Source: Murimonas intestini
GTDB lineage: Bacteria; Bacillota; Clostridia; Lachnospirales; Lachnospiraceae
Direction of reading: 5' to 3'
DNA length: 64,000 bases
NCBI GenBank assembly: GCA_003148945.1
Contig: QGGY01000007.1
Coordinates: forward strand, 1 to 64,000
The position numbers and the translations under genes were made by a program. Shown here one piece after another: positions 9,220 to 18,882 of this stretch (its first letter is position 1; each line of letters starts with the position of its first letter). Below the pieces are notes generated by a model, which worked only from the letters and a program-made list of their open reading frames with translations, ran no database searches and was not told where the DNA came from.

Positions 9220-12108
9220 ATGAAAAATCAAGATCATGATTCATGTTCCTGCGGCTGCGGACATGAACACAATCATGAAGAACCTAACAATGAACAAGAA
9301 GTTCACCTTCATGAACACTGCCACGATGACAATTGCTCCTGCGGACATGAGCACGGCCACGAACACTCTCATAACGATCATGAGGCTCCCGGCCATGAAC
9401 ACTGCCACGATGACAATTGCTCCTGCGGACATGAGCATGGCCACGAACACTCTCATAACGATCATGAGGCTCACAGCCATGAACACCGCCACGGTGATGA
9501 TTGCTCCTGCGGACATGAGCATCACCATGAACATCACCACGAACATCACCATGAGCATCACCATGAACACTCTCATCCTTCTTCTGAGGTTTCTGTTAAT
9601 TCTGAACCTCAGCCTGATGAGCTTTATATAAGCAGCTATCACGTCCCCGGACATCCGGAAGGATGCCAGTGTGAACGCTGTCATCCTCATTCTCAATATT
9701 GTGATGTCTGCGGTGAGAGTCTGGCTAACTGCGTCTGCAGAATGCCGGACGACGGTGTGGAGAAGCACGTATATATCCTTGAAAATCTGGGATGTGCCAA
9801 CTGTGCCGCCAAAATGGAAACTAAGATCAGGGATATCCCGGCAGTCAAGTATGCCACAATTACTTATGCTACCAAACAGCTGAGGGTGGCTGCTGATGAC
9901 CAGAAATCCCTGCTGCCTGTGTTCCAGGAAATCTGTGCCTCCATAGAACCTGATGTGCGTGTATTGCCGCGTCGGCGCTCTCCTGGTCCTGTGAGGACTA
10001 TTATCTACACAGTAGAGAATCTGGACTGTGCTAACTGCGGCGCTAAGATAGAACGCCGCATGAATGAAGTACTCCAGGGACGCGCCTCTGTTACCCTCAC
10101 ATATGCCACTAAACAGCTGAGGGTGACAGGCGGAAGTCCTGAAAGGCTGCTGCCCGAGCTTCAGGATATCTGTACAGCCCTGGAGCCGGACGTCCGTCTT
10201 ATACCCCGCAGCGCTTCCGCTCCCCAGGAAAAAGCAAGCGCTGGCGAAAAGCCTGAAAAGAAGCTGTCAGATAATGCAAAATCCGGGATCAGCATAGGCG
10301 CGGGAGCTGTGCTTTTTATAGCCGGAGAGGTTCTTGAGAAGTACTTTCCCACTGCATCCATGATTATTTTCCTGGCAGCCTATGTGGTGCTCGGATGGAA
10401 GATCGTCTGGACCGCTCTTAAAAATATCCGCAGGGGACAGATCTTTGATGAAAACTTTCTCATGAGCCTTGCAACCATAGCCGCCATCTGTATCCAGGAT
10501 TACGGCGAAGCTGTCGGCGTCATGCTGTTTTACAGAATTGGTGAACTCTTCGAAGCTGTTGCTGTAGAGCGCAGCAGAAACCAGATCATGAGTGCCGTGG
10601 ATATGAGGCCTGAGACAGTCAATCTGGTAATCGGGGAGGATGTCCGTGTCATACCTGCCGGCGAGGCACAGATCGGTGATATTCTCCAGGTACGCCCCGG
10701 TGACAGGATTCCTCTGGACGGCGTTATCCTGGAAGGCGAGAGCAGGATCGATACAAGTCCTATAACAGGAGAACCTGTTCCTGTGAAGGCAGGCTTCGGG
10801 GACAACGTGACATCCGGCTGTGTAAATACCTCAGGACTTTTAAAGATACGTGTTGAGAAGATACTGGAAGAATCCATGGTAACCAGAATCCTGGATTCTG
10901 TTGAAAATGCTGCTGCAAGCAAACCAAAGATTGACCGTTTTATCACGAAATTTGCCAGGATCTACACTCCTTTTGTAGTCCTTCTGGCACTGGGAACCGC
11001 AATTATACCTTCACTTGTAACCGGAGACTGGAACCACTGGATCTATACTGCTGTCACCTTCCTGGTAATCAGCTGTCCATGTGCTCTTGTACTTAGTGTA
11101 CCGCTCTCCTTCTTCTCCGGTATAGGCGCCGGTTCGAAAAAAGGCATACTTTTCAAGGGCGGAGCTTCTCTGGAAGTTCTGAAGGATGTAAAAGCCGTTG
11201 TCATGGATAAGACAGGAACGATCACAAAGGGTAATTTTGTTGTACAGAACTGCCTCCCTGCCGGTGAAATAAGCCAGAATGAGCTGCTTGCTCTCTCTGC
11301 CAGCTGTGAAATGACATCTACCCACCCAATTGGAAGCAGTATTGTCAATGCAGCCAGAGACAGGGGCTTAGATATTGTACGTCCTGATAACGTGACGGAA
11401 ATATCAGGCAAGGGCATCAAGGCATCCCTTCCCCAGGGCGAGGTGCTTTGCGGAAACAGAAAATTGATGGAAATGTTCCAGATAGATCTGTCAGATTACA
11501 ATAATAAACAGTATGGCACAGAAGTCCTCACTGCTTTAAACGGCAAATTCATAGGACATCTGGTCATCTCGGATACTCTGAAGGAGGATGCAGTTCCCGC
11601 TATCGCTTCTCTTAAAAAATCGGGGATCGTTACGGCTATGCTCACAGGTGATGCCCAGAACAGCGCTGATGAAATAGCGAAAAAAGCCGGGATCGATGAA
11701 GTCCATGCAAAGCTCCTTCCCGAAGATAAGGTGAATGCACTGCAGAAGATCCGTGAGAGACATGGTTCAGTTATGTTCGTGGGAGACGGCATCAACGATG
11801 CTCCTGTGCTGGCCGGCGCTGATGTGGGGGCAGCCATGGGCAGCGGAGCTGATGCAGCAATAGAAGCGGCCGATGTAGTATTTATGACCTCATCTGTGGA
11901 GGCGATCCCGCAAGCCATCTCAATTGCGCGCTTCACGGGCCGTATAGCCATGCAAAACGTAGTATTTGCACTGATAATCAAGGCACTCGTCATGGTACTG
12001 GGCCTTGCCGGCTTCGCTAACATGTGGATGGCAGTTTTTGCAGACACAGGCGTTGCAATGCTGTGCGTATTAAACTCCATCCGCGTACTCTACAAAAAGC
12101 AGCAATAG
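9220..12108 (+). CDS. P1B-type heavy-metal (Zn/Cd/Pb) exporting ATPase
   Basis: 962 residues, starting after AGGAGGGTTAATGT. Residues 1 to about 125 are an extreme His/Cys-rich tail built from 28-residue repeats and a run of HEHH units. Two HMA-like metal-binding domains follow, with GCANC near residue 191 and DCANC near 269; the two are clear duplicates (both contain TYATKQLRV). The membrane pump has the CPC metal site (SCPCAL, about 618), the phosphorylation motif DKTGT (about 663), TGD and GDGIND hinge motifs. CPC with this topology places it in the ZntA/CadA subgroup. It would export Zn, Cd or Pb across the cytoplasmic membrane, and the His-rich tail probably buffers Zn or Ni. Monocistronic, with its own operator and terminator. 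Confidence 0.93.
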   Translation: MKNQDHDSCSCGCGHEHNHEEPNNEQEVHLHEHCHDDNCSCGHEHGHEHSHNDHEAPGHEHCHDDNCSCGHEHGHEHSHNDHEAHSHEHRHGDDCSCGHEHHHEHHHEHHHEHHHEHSHPSSEVSVNSEPQPDELYISSYHVPGHPEGCQCERCHPHSQYCDVCGESLANCVCRMPDDGVEKHVYILENLGCANCAAKMETKIRDIPAVKYATITYATKQLRVAADDQKSLLPVFQEICASIEPDVRVLPRRRSPGPVRTIIYTVENLDCANCGAKIERRMNEVLQGRASVTLTYATKQLRVTGGSPERLLPELQDICTALEPDVRLIPRSASAPQEKASAGEKPEKKLSDNAKSGISIGAGAVLFIAGEVLEKYFPTASMIIFLAAYVVLGWKIVWTALKNIRRGQIFDENFLMSLATIAAICIQDYGEAVGVMLFYRIGELFEAVAVERSRNQIMSAVDMRPETVNLVIGEDVRVIPAGEAQIGDILQVRPGDRIPLDGVILEGESRIDTSPITGEPVPVKAGFGDNVTSGCVNTSGLLKIRVEKILEESMVTRILDSVENAAASKPKIDRFITKFARIYTPFVVLLALGTAIIPSLVTGDWNHWIYTAVTFLVISCPCALVLSVPLSFFSGIGAGSKKGILFKGGASLEVLKDVKAVVMDKTGTITKGNFVVQNCLPAGEISQNELLALSASCEMTSTHPIGSSIVNAARDRGLDIVRPDNVTEISGKGIKASLPQGEVLCGNRKLMEMFQIDLSDYNNKQYGTEVLTALNGKFIGHLVISDTLKEDAVPAIASLKKSGIVTAMLTGDAQNSADEIAKKAGIDEVHAKLLPEDKVNALQKIRERHGSVMFVGDGINDAPVLAGADVGAAMGSGADAAIEAADVVFMTSSVEAIPQAISIARFTGRIAMQNVVFALIIKALVMVLGLAGFANMWMAVFADTGVAMLCVLNSIRVLYKKQQ
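9313..9590 (+). repeat. 84-bp tandem repeats encoding a His/Cys-rich metal-binding tail
   Basis: Two nearly identical 84-bp units lie at 9313-9396 and 9397-9480, differing at only a few bases. A third, diverged unit starts at 9481 and runs into 12-bp CATCACCATGAA-like units up to about 9577. Each full unit encodes 28 residues holding HCHDDNCSCGHEH. The near-identity at DNA level suggests recent duplication, so the copy number may vary between strains. Confidence 0.85.
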
Positions 12109-12175
12109 ACTCTGTGATTTTTAACCAGCTCACAGGACCTGTATATTAGTTCAAGATGTAATCTTAATACTCAGG

Positions 12176-12214
12176 GAGCCGTCCGGCTATACTCAGCCGG
12201 ACGGCTCTTGTTTT
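12176..12214 (+). terminator. Intrinsic terminator of the metal ATPase
   Basis: GAGCCGTCCGGCT and AGCCGGACGGCTC form a perfect 13-bp stem with a 6-base loop (ATACTC), followed by TTGTTTT on the plus strand, 67 bases after the ATPase stop. Confidence 0.9.
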
Positions 12215-12297
12215 ATCTTGTTTCAGTATACTCCTGTACTGTAAATACACTGCTGTAAAAAAACCTTACCGCAGATGGCAGATGCACAGGACATATT

Positions 12298-14631
12298 TTA
12301 AACCCGCCATATAAGTCTGGCCACAGACGCAAACAGAAAACAGCTCACGATCCCAGCTATTGTAGGCACTGCCAGAGACAGCAGCGTCCATCTCATTTTG
12401 CCGCTCTCCTTTCTGATCGTCAGAAAGGTGGTAGAACAGGGCCAGTGCATCAGTGCAAAGAGCATTGTGGACACAGCCGTGATCCAGGTCCAGCCGTTCT
12501 GGACAAACAGCTGGTGCAGTACACCCATATCCTGGATATCCACAAGGCTGCCCTGAGCCATGTAGGACATGATAATGATGGGGATGACGATCTCATTGGC
12601 CGGAAATCCCAAGATAAAGGCCAGCAGGATCACGCCGTCCATCCCAAGAGCCCTGCCGAACGGGTCCAGGAAACCTGACAGATGTGCCAAAAGCGTCACA
12701 TCCTGGATACTCACATTTGCCAGTACCCAGAGCAGCAGGCCTGCCGGAGCAGCCACAACAACAGCCCTTCCCAGCACAAACAGAGTCCTGTCAAATACAG
12801 ACCTCACTATAACCTTGCCTGTCTGAGGCCTCCTGTAAGGAGGAAGCTCCAGGGTAAACGAGGAGGCTTCCCCGCGCAGTACAGTCTTTGTGAGGATACG
12901 CGATGTAAAAAATGTCATCAGTATGCCCAGAAGTATAAAAAGCGCCAGCAGCGCCGCGGACAAAAATGAACTCCAGAAGCCGGCGGCCCCCACAAAGAAG
13001 ATTGAAATCATTGTGATCAGGATAGGCAGCCTCCCATTACAGGGGACAAAATTATTTGTTATCATGGCTACCAGCCGCTCCCTTGGGGAGTCAATGATCC
13101 TGCAGCCCATGACGCCAACCGCATTGCAGCCAAATCCCATGCACATAGTAAGCGCCTGTTTTCCGCATGTATGGCATCTCTGGAAACACTTATCCAGATT
13201 AAAGGCCACACGGGGCAGATAGCCAAAGTCTTCCAGAAGCGTAAAGAGCGGAAAAAATATAGCCATGGGCGGCAGCATGACAGATACAACCCAGGCCAGC
13301 ACCCGGTATACACCCTCTATCAGCGCCTCACATACTATATGGGGCAGATGCAGAAATTCCAGCAGGCTCCATATCCTGCCTTCCATCTCAAAAAAAAATG
13401 TGCTCAGCAGATCAGATGGATAATTTGCTCCTGTTATAGTCAGCCAGAAGATTCCCATAAGCACAAGAAACATTATGATAAAGCCGCTTCCTTTGCTTGT
13501 AAAAAGCCTGTCGAGCTTCCTGTCTCTGTCCGCATATGATTTATTCTCAAAGCTTACAGTTTCCGCGCATATACGCTGGGCCTCCCAGATAAATGTAGAC
13601 GCAATATCGTCCTTCATCTTCATTACTGTTACATCTGCTTCTTTTCTTACCCTTCCCAGCTCTGCAAGCGCCTTGTGTACGCCTTCATCCTGCAGGATCT
13701 GTTCCATTGCTGACTCCCCCAGATACTCTTTCATGGACCTGCGCATGCTTTCATCCAGGTCAAGCAGTCTGGCGCACAGCCAGCGTACATTTTTAAAGCC
13801 GGCTTCACCGCAGCATTTGCTGACGGCAGGTTCCAGTTCCCCTATGGCCTTTTCTATATAATCCGGGTAGTTTATCCTGAATCTTCCTTCAGGCAGCTGT
13901 CCATTCTTCAGGTCTGCCATTTCCTGCAGCAGCTTCTGCAGTCCCTTTTTGCTTCTTGCTGCTGTCCCCACCACAGGAACTCCCAGCATATCTCTCAGTT
14001 TATCCAGATCAACCCTTATTTTCTTCTTTTCCGCCTCATCCATAAGATTGACGCACACAATGACCGGGACTTCTGTCTCTATGATCTGAAGCACCAGATT
14101 CATATTCCGTTCAAGGCAGGTGGCGTCACATACCACCACTGCCGCGTCAGGAGCCTCAAAGCATATGAAATCACGGGCCACTTCTTCCTCTGCAGAATGG
14201 GCCATCAGTGAATAGCAGCCCGGAATATCTACCAGCTCCATCTCTATCCCTTTAAAGGAACATCTTCCCCTGGCGCTGGCTACCGTTTTTCCGGGCCAAT
14301 TTCCCGTGTGCTGCCTCATGCCAGTGAGCTGGTTAAAAACTGTGCTCTTCCCCACATTCGGATTTCCTGCCAATGCCACAGTCAGACTGCTGCTTCCGCC
14401 AGGTTCCACCAGGATTTTTTCGGAATCTTCTCTGCGCAGAGCCATCACGCTTCTTCTCACCATATAGGCTCCCGGATCCCCGAATGGACTTTTACCCACA
14501 CATTCTACGGGTGTCCCCTCCACCATGCCGATATCCTGAAGTCTTCTGCGCATTTCATCTGTAAATTCCAGCGCTCTGACTGTTGCGCTCTGTCCTCTTT
14601 CTAAGTCTGCCAGCTTCATTATATCTGCCAT
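12298..14631 (-). CDS. feoB: Ferrous iron transporter, FeoA-FeoB fusion
   Basis: 777 residues. Residues 1-75 form a FeoA/SH3-like domain (LQDIGMVEGT, FGDPGAYMVR), and the G-protein domain starts near 85: G1 GNPNVGKST at 89-97, G3 DIPG at 135-138, G4 NLMD at 195-198. The remaining about 430 residues are the membrane part, with two Gate (nucleoside-recognition-like) domains containing MGFGCNAVGV and LGFPANEIV. It imports Fe(II) under anaerobic conditions, with GTP hydrolysis gating transport. The start is set by GGAGGATGTC before the ATG. FeoA and FeoB are usually separate genes; fusions are known in Firmicutes and Bacteroidetes. No separate feoA or Fur box was seen; the upstream gap is only about 140 bases. 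Confidence 0.95.
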   Translation of the reverse strand: MADIMKLADLERGQSATVRALEFTDEMRRRLQDIGMVEGTPVECVGKSPFGDPGAYMVRRSVMALRREDSEKILVEPGGSSSLTVALAGNPNVGKSTVFNQLTGMRQHTGNWPGKTVASARGRCSFKGIEMELVDIPGCYSLMAHSAEEEVARDFICFEAPDAAVVVCDATCLERNMNLVLQIIETEVPVIVCVNLMDEAEKKKIRVDLDKLRDMLGVPVVGTAARSKKGLQKLLQEMADLKNGQLPEGRFRINYPDYIEKAIGELEPAVSKCCGEAGFKNVRWLCARLLDLDESMRRSMKEYLGESAMEQILQDEGVHKALAELGRVRKEADVTVMKMKDDIASTFIWEAQRICAETVSFENKSYADRDRKLDRLFTSKGSGFIIMFLVLMGIFWLTITGANYPSDLLSTFFFEMEGRIWSLLEFLHLPHIVCEALIEGVYRVLAWVVSVMLPPMAIFFPLFTLLEDFGYLPRVAFNLDKCFQRCHTCGKQALTMCMGFGCNAVGVMGCRIIDSPRERLVAMITNNFVPCNGRLPILITMISIFFVGAAGFWSSFLSAALLALFILLGILMTFFTSRILTKTVLRGEASSFTLELPPYRRPQTGKVIVRSVFDRTLFVLGRAVVVAAPAGLLLWVLANVSIQDVTLLAHLSGFLDPFGRALGMDGVILLAFILGFPANEIVIPIIIMSYMAQGSLVDIQDMGVLHQLFVQNGWTWITAVSTMLFALMHWPCSTTFLTIRKESGKMRWTLLSLAVPTIAGIVSCFLFASVARLIWRV

Positions 14632-14771
14632 GACATCCTCCGCTCACTTTCTTTCCGCATATAGGCGGACTTATACCTGCTCCCTCCCCCGGAACAGCGG
14701 AAGGCCGGGTTCTTACTCCTGACTGCCTATGTACAGATATAATACTATATGCAGGGTACGGATAAACGTGA

Positions 14772-14803
14772 AAATGAGGATGCCGCATTATACAGCATCC
14801 TCA
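14772..14803 (-). terminator. Intrinsic terminator after the MBL-fold gene
   Basis: On the minus strand GAGGATGC and GCATCCTC pair across a loop of about 11 bases and are followed by ATTTTC. It lies directly downstream of the MBL-fold gene ending at 14808, insulating it from feoB. Confidence 0.75.
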
Positions 14804-14807
14804 CCTG

Positions 14808-15437
14808 TCAGACCGTCAGCACCCCTCCGGCCGCTATGTAATCTGCATGTCCGTGCAGGCTTTTTTTAATTTCTCTGTATATCCCTTTGCTGCAGGAGCC
14901 TGTAAACAAATATGTTTTCCCATTCTCCCGGATGACCATACTCATCTCATGCATGAAGTCCTCCGCCCTGCGCCAGGGCTCATTTACTGTATGCGCCATC
15001 CTGGCCGTGGGACGCCTGCCCTCTGGTTCTGTAAACAGTTCCACAGATTCATCCAGCTTCTGGTACTTGTCCACAAATGTTATCCTGTCATAGTCACACA
15101 GGCCGTTTTCTGCTCCGTAATAATAATTCAGTTTATTGAACAGCTGCGTATAATAGGGGCTAAAAGTCTCCTTTTGTATATAAATCTTCGCTTTATGATT
15201 TTCCTCAAACAGACATTCCAGCGCTCTGCCGTGATCTGAATAGCCGTGAGAGATCACTACCATATCCACCTTAGAAATGTCTATCCCCAACTTTACCGCA
15301 TTATCCAGAAAAAGGCGGTCTTTGCCAAGGTCGAACAAAATATTGTGTGTTTCCGTCTGGATATGCAGTGACATGACTTGTCCGCAGTCAGACTCATTTG
15401 TAACGGGATTATTCCCAACTAATACAGATATTTTCAT
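14808..15437 (-). CDS. MBL-fold metallo-hydrolase
   Basis: 209 residues. The ATG at 15437 is preferred because GGGAGGAGGCTTGTT precedes it; an in-frame ATG at 15458 has no site. It belongs to the small MBL-fold group often annotated as 7,8-dihydropterin-6-yl-methyl-aminobenzene phosphate synthase-like. The metal motif reads SHGYSDHGRAL, so the second His of the usual H-x-H-x-D-H is Tyr. Later fragments FTGSC and a C-terminal GG-x-L are in the family style. The substrate cannot be told. It is a single gene with its own promoter (TATAAT at 15463-15468, minus strand) and terminator. Confidence 0.75.
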   Translation of the reverse strand: MKISVLVGNNPVTNESDCGQVMSLHIQTETHNILFDLGKDRLFLDNAVKLGIDISKVDMVVISHGYSDHGRALECLFEENHKAKIYIQKETFSPYYTQLFNKLNYYYGAENGLCDYDRITFVDKYQKLDESVELFTEPEGRRPTARMAHTVNEPWRRAEDFMHEMSMVIRENGKTYLFTGSCSKGIYREIKKSLHGHADYIAAGGVLTV

Positions 15438-15462
15438 AACAAGCCTCCTCCCATACATGAAT

Positions 15463-15508
15463 ATTATATCCCTTCCATGTAGTGAAGTCCACTTTCACTT
15501 GTGAAATA
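15463..15508 (-). promoter_or_regulatory. Promoter of the MBL-fold gene with overlapping palindromes
   Basis: On the minus strand TGGACT (15486-15491) and TATAAT (15463-15468) are separated by 17 bases. Over and just upstream of the -35 lie two overlapping inverted repeats, GTGAA-N7-TTCAC and TTTCACTTGTGAAA (about 15482-15506). This is a plausible operator for an unknown regulator. Confidence 0.5.
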
Positions 15509-15585
15509 CCTGATAATTTTATCGATAATCCGCATTGTTTTTCGACATTATCTATTTTGTTTCTGCGTTGCCTGACTTTTAAGTC

Positions 15586-17865
15586 TTAATAACATTTGCT
15601 CCATCCGCAGCTTTTGCATACATTGCAGCCGCCTTCAAAAGCGAGAGGTTCCCCGCATTCAGGGCAGAGTATCTTCTTTTTTCCCACGCTGGATATAGCC
15701 CTGGGCTTTGGCGCCTTCTTCGGAGGCACATCCTTGTCCTCTTCCCTGCTCTCCCTGAGTGCGATCTCAGCCTTTACTTCATTGTACATATCCAGAAGCG
15801 CATTCCCCACCGCCATAGGACAGCAGGAGCCTTTGCTCGTATCCTTTGTAGTGGCTCTGCGGACTGTATATGACGGACAGGAGCCTGTAGAATTAAGCTG
15901 GTCTATGATGGTATAGAGATCAATACCGCCTCTTGCGCTGATGGATATCATACGCGACAGCCCAATCATGAAATTATTGCAGCCGCCTGTAGAACCTTTG
16001 CTCAGATAAGTCTCCAGGAGCGCCCCTGTGTGGGGGTCAAACAGGGCTATACAGTGGAGGCTTCCGCAGCCTGTGATCAGCTTTCTCTTCTTGCCGACCA
16101 CATCATCATTTACAAGAATGATCTCTCCGCGTCCCAGTCCGTCTCCTGCAGTCACACCCTTCTTCTCCTCTTCTGTGCTCAGCACGCCTACACGCTTGCA
16201 GCCATCCCTGAATATAGTTATTCCTTTCAGGCCCTTTTCATAGGCATAGAGATAGAGGCTCTCAGTCTCTTCCACTGTAAAACGGTTTGGCACATTTACA
16301 GTGGAACTGATGGAAGCATCTATATGCTGCTGCCAAACGGACTGCATATTGATCCTCTCATGATAATCAAGTGTCATGGCTGTCACAAAATAATCGGGAA
16401 GATCCCTGTCATCTTTTATTTTAAAGTCTTTCATATATTTATCCACGATCTTCGTGTAGACTTTGTAGTACACATCACTTCCGTGCAGCGACTCTGTTTT
16501 GCGCTCGTAATAGTTGGCAAATATAGGCTCGATCCCTCCGGATATCCCCAGCATTGTGGAAAGCGTTCCCGTAGGCGCTATTGTCAGCAGCTGAGAATTG
16601 CGGAGCCCGTATTTCTTCACAAGCTCGATGGTGCCGTCAGAAGTATTTGCCTGGAAATATGGAGTGCTGATGATATCTTCAATACTGCATTTAGGATATG
16701 CCCCCAGCTTCTTTGCCAGTACGGCAGAGGCCGCTATGGCAGTATCCGCCATGGCAAATCCTATCTCATCACAGAGGCTGACTGCATCATCCTCCCCGTA
16801 AGTGATGCCCATCTTTATCAGCATATCAGCAAGCCCCATGATGCCAAGTCCGATCTGCCTCCAGTCAGCCACGCTTTCACGCTGCTCTTCCAGCGGATGC
16901 AGAGGCAGCCCTTCCTCCAGCACTTCATTAAGCGCTTTCACAGATGCTTTTACACACGCTTTAAAGCCATCAAAATCAAAGGATGCATGGTCTGTAAAAG
17001 GATCACAGACAAATTCTGACAGGTTAATGCTTCCCAGAAGGCAGCTTCCTCCTGCCGGAAGCGGCTCTTCCGCACATGGATTGACACCTGCATAGGAAAA
17101 CTCTTTTGTATTGCTTAAAAGATTCCAATCCTTCACCCTGTCCCAGAACAGGGCGCCCGGCTCCGCATAGTCCCAGTTGACCTCGGCTATACGCCTGAAC
17201 AGTTCCTTTGCATCCACCGCTTTTTCAATCAGCTCACCTGTGGCTTTTCTCAGATAGTGGAGCTTAAAAGGCTTGTTCGCTTTTACGGCTTCCATAAAGT
17301 CCCCGCTGATCCTCACAGATATATTCGCTTTTGTAACCTTGTCCAGATCTGTCTTCAGCTCAATAAAATTTTCCACATCCGGGTGTGAGCAGTCAATTGA
17401 TATCATCAGCGCTCCCCTGCGCCCATTCTGTCCAATCAGCTCTGTCACAAGTGAATACAGCTCCATGAAGGAAACGGCGCCGCTTGTCTCCTTTGCCGCA
17501 TTGTTGATCCTTGCTCCCTTAGGACTCAGCTTTGAGATGTCAATTCCGCAGCCGCCCCCGTAGCTGTAAGTGCGGGCCAGCTTCTTGGCACACTCAAAGA
17601 TGCTTTCAATCTCATCCTCAGGCGGAGCGATCACATAGCAGTTGGAAAGACTCACTTTCCGTCCCTCGTTTTCCAGACCTCTGTTTGAAAGTATTCTTCC
17701 ACCGAATAAAAATTTCTTTTCCTTAATGAGTGAAGCGATCTCCTCATTTCCGCCGCTGATCCTGCCCAGCCAGCTTTCAAAATCCTCACCGTGATTACAG
17801 TATTTATTAGTCCAGATATCCATCCCTAACTGGTTCTCTTCACCCAGCCATTCTTGTACGTTCAT
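15586..17865 (-). CDS. nrdJ: Adenosylcobalamin-dependent (class II) ribonucleotide reductase
   Basis: 759 residues. The ATG at 17865 has AAAGGAGAACATT before it; upstream codons in frame to 17895 do not. It shows the RNR barrel motifs SNCYVIAPP, YSYGGGCGIDIS and the active-site N-P-C-A-E near residues 262-266, with GSCLLGSINLSEFV following. The C terminus has paired CxxC elements (CPECGE and CNVCKSCGWSKC) as in NrdJ enzymes that are re-reduced by thioredoxin. It makes deoxynucleotides without oxygen, using B12 instead of a metal or glycyl radical. No cobalamin riboswitch is visible in the short upstream gap. A second, class III enzyme is encoded at 57268-59649. Confidence 0.95.
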   Translation of the reverse strand: MNVQEWLGEENQLGMDIWTNKYCNHGEDFESWLGRISGGNEEIASLIKEKKFLFGGRILSNRGLENEGRKVSLSNCYVIAPPEDEIESIFECAKKLARTYSYGGGCGIDISKLSPKGARINNAAKETSGAVSFMELYSLVTELIGQNGRRGALMISIDCSHPDVENFIELKTDLDKVTKANISVRISGDFMEAVKANKPFKLHYLRKATGELIEKAVDAKELFRRIAEVNWDYAEPGALFWDRVKDWNLLSNTKEFSYAGVNPCAEEPLPAGGSCLLGSINLSEFVCDPFTDHASFDFDGFKACVKASVKALNEVLEEGLPLHPLEEQRESVADWRQIGLGIMGLADMLIKMGITYGEDDAVSLCDEIGFAMADTAIAASAVLAKKLGAYPKCSIEDIISTPYFQANTSDGTIELVKKYGLRNSQLLTIAPTGTLSTMLGISGGIEPIFANYYERKTESLHGSDVYYKVYTKIVDKYMKDFKIKDDRDLPDYFVTAMTLDYHERINMQSVWQQHIDASISSTVNVPNRFTVEETESLYLYAYEKGLKGITIFRDGCKRVGVLSTEEEKKGVTAGDGLGRGEIILVNDDVVGKKRKLITGCGSLHCIALFDPHTGALLETYLSKGSTGGCNNFMIGLSRMISISARGGIDLYTIIDQLNSTGSCPSYTVRRATTKDTSKGSCCPMAVGNALLDMYNEVKAEIALRESREEDKDVPPKKAPKPRAISSVGKKKILCPECGEPLAFEGGCNVCKSCGWSKCY

Positions 17866-17982
17866 AATGTTCTCCTTTTGTTCTATATCTAGCATGCAGT
17901 AGTAATTATATTACAACATGTAGTATCGTGCAAGAGGAATTTTATCGTTACCAGACGTTACTTTTCCCTCCGTGACCAGTAA

Positions 17983-18882
17983 CTACCAGACTACCTTTTT
18001 CAAATACAGCCCCGAAAACAGCAGAAGCAGCCCCGACATGCCAAAGTATATCCTCAGGTTTTTATCTGTCTCGCCCTGTTCTTCAATCCTGCCGCGGTAG
18101 GGATTTTCACCTTTAAACCCGATTCCGTTTAAGGTGTTCAGCACTTCAGCTGCATCCTTCTTGTGATAAAGCCCAATGACCAGGCTCTTAGGAGTATCTT
18201 CCTCACCCATCATCCGGCAGAATCTCTGTATCTGTGTGATGTCCACATATATTCTGTTGTCCTGACTGTCCCCTGTCTGCCTTAATATGCCAGACATCAC
18301 GGCTGACTGCACGTTCTGCGCATCTTCTGCCCCGGCGGCTGTCCCCGTACTGCCATCAGCTGAGTAAGCTTCTCCGATCTGAAGTTTCATCTCTCCCTCA
18401 GACAGCTTCTGAAGCAGAGTCTCTCGCTCTGCATCACTTACTTTTCCCCCGTCCTTTTTCTGAAATTCCTTTGGGACCTGGCTTCCAAACACCATCTGGA
18501 CAAAACTGCTCCCGGACATCCTTCCGGCTGCCGCATATTCAAACGGATAATTTTTTATATCTATTCCCGTTATAGTTCCCGTATAAATATAGTTTTCGAT
18601 TTCAATACTTCCCTGAAGTTCTATGACAGGCGCAGCAGACCTTACAGTTTTCAGGGTTCCCAGATAGTCTAAAAGCTCCTGCGTCACAACTGTTTTCGTG
18701 CCGTCAGCCTTGATCTGCCCCCTGGAACGTCCATAAGCTGATCCCTGTATCCCTGTTATACAGATCACTACAATACAGACAGCAGAAAATATCATGCCTG
18801 CTGCTCCCAGCAGGGCAGAGTTCTGTCTTTCATAGGCTTTTCTATATATATTTATTTCAGAAGTTCTTTCCAGCATAATCAT
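17983..18882 (-). CDS. MacB-core-like membrane protein without FtsX domain
   Basis: 299 residues with one hydrophobic helix near residues 25-47, a large extracytoplasmic region, and a second helix at the C terminus (about 278-295). The region after the first helix (TQELLDYLGTLKTVRSAAPV, then GTITGIDIKNYPF) resembles the MacB-type periplasmic core domain of ABC exporters, but the usual FtsX domain with three further helices is absent. Its start overlaps the end of the preceding surface-protein gene by 26 bases, so the two are probably translationally coupled. Last gene of the ABC/lipoprotein locus. It could serve as an accessory or adaptor of the exporter; the role is inferred from position. 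Confidence 0.6.
   Translation of the reverse strand: MIMLERTSEINIYRKAYERQNSALLGAAGMIFSAVCIVVICITGIQGSAYGRSRGQIKADGTKTVVTQELLDYLGTLKTVRSAAPVIELQGSIEIENYIYTGTITGIDIKNYPFEYAAAGRMSGSSFVQMVFGSQVPKEFQKKDGGKVSDAERETLLQKLSEGEMKLQIGEAYSADGSTGTAAGAEDAQNVQSAVMSGILRQTGDSQDNRIYVDITQIQRFCRMMGEEDTPKSLVIGLYHKKDAAEVLNTLNGIGFKGENPYRGRIEEQGETDKNLRIYFGMSGLLLLFSGLYLKKVVW

Noticed and set aside
9241..9768. Minus-strand frame in the His-rich repeats, and the idea of a CRISPR-like array
   Set aside because: The repeats are directly adjacent without spacers and encode an in-frame His-rich tail; the reverse frame is repeat shadow.
16030..17019. Long open frame (329 codons) on the plus strand inside nrdJ
   Set aside because: It is antisense to well-conserved NrdJ sequence and has no ribosome binding site or recognisable domain.
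17866..17982. Possible cobalamin riboswitch before nrdJ
   Set aside because: The region is only about 117 bases, with no B12-box-like sequence or matching fold.
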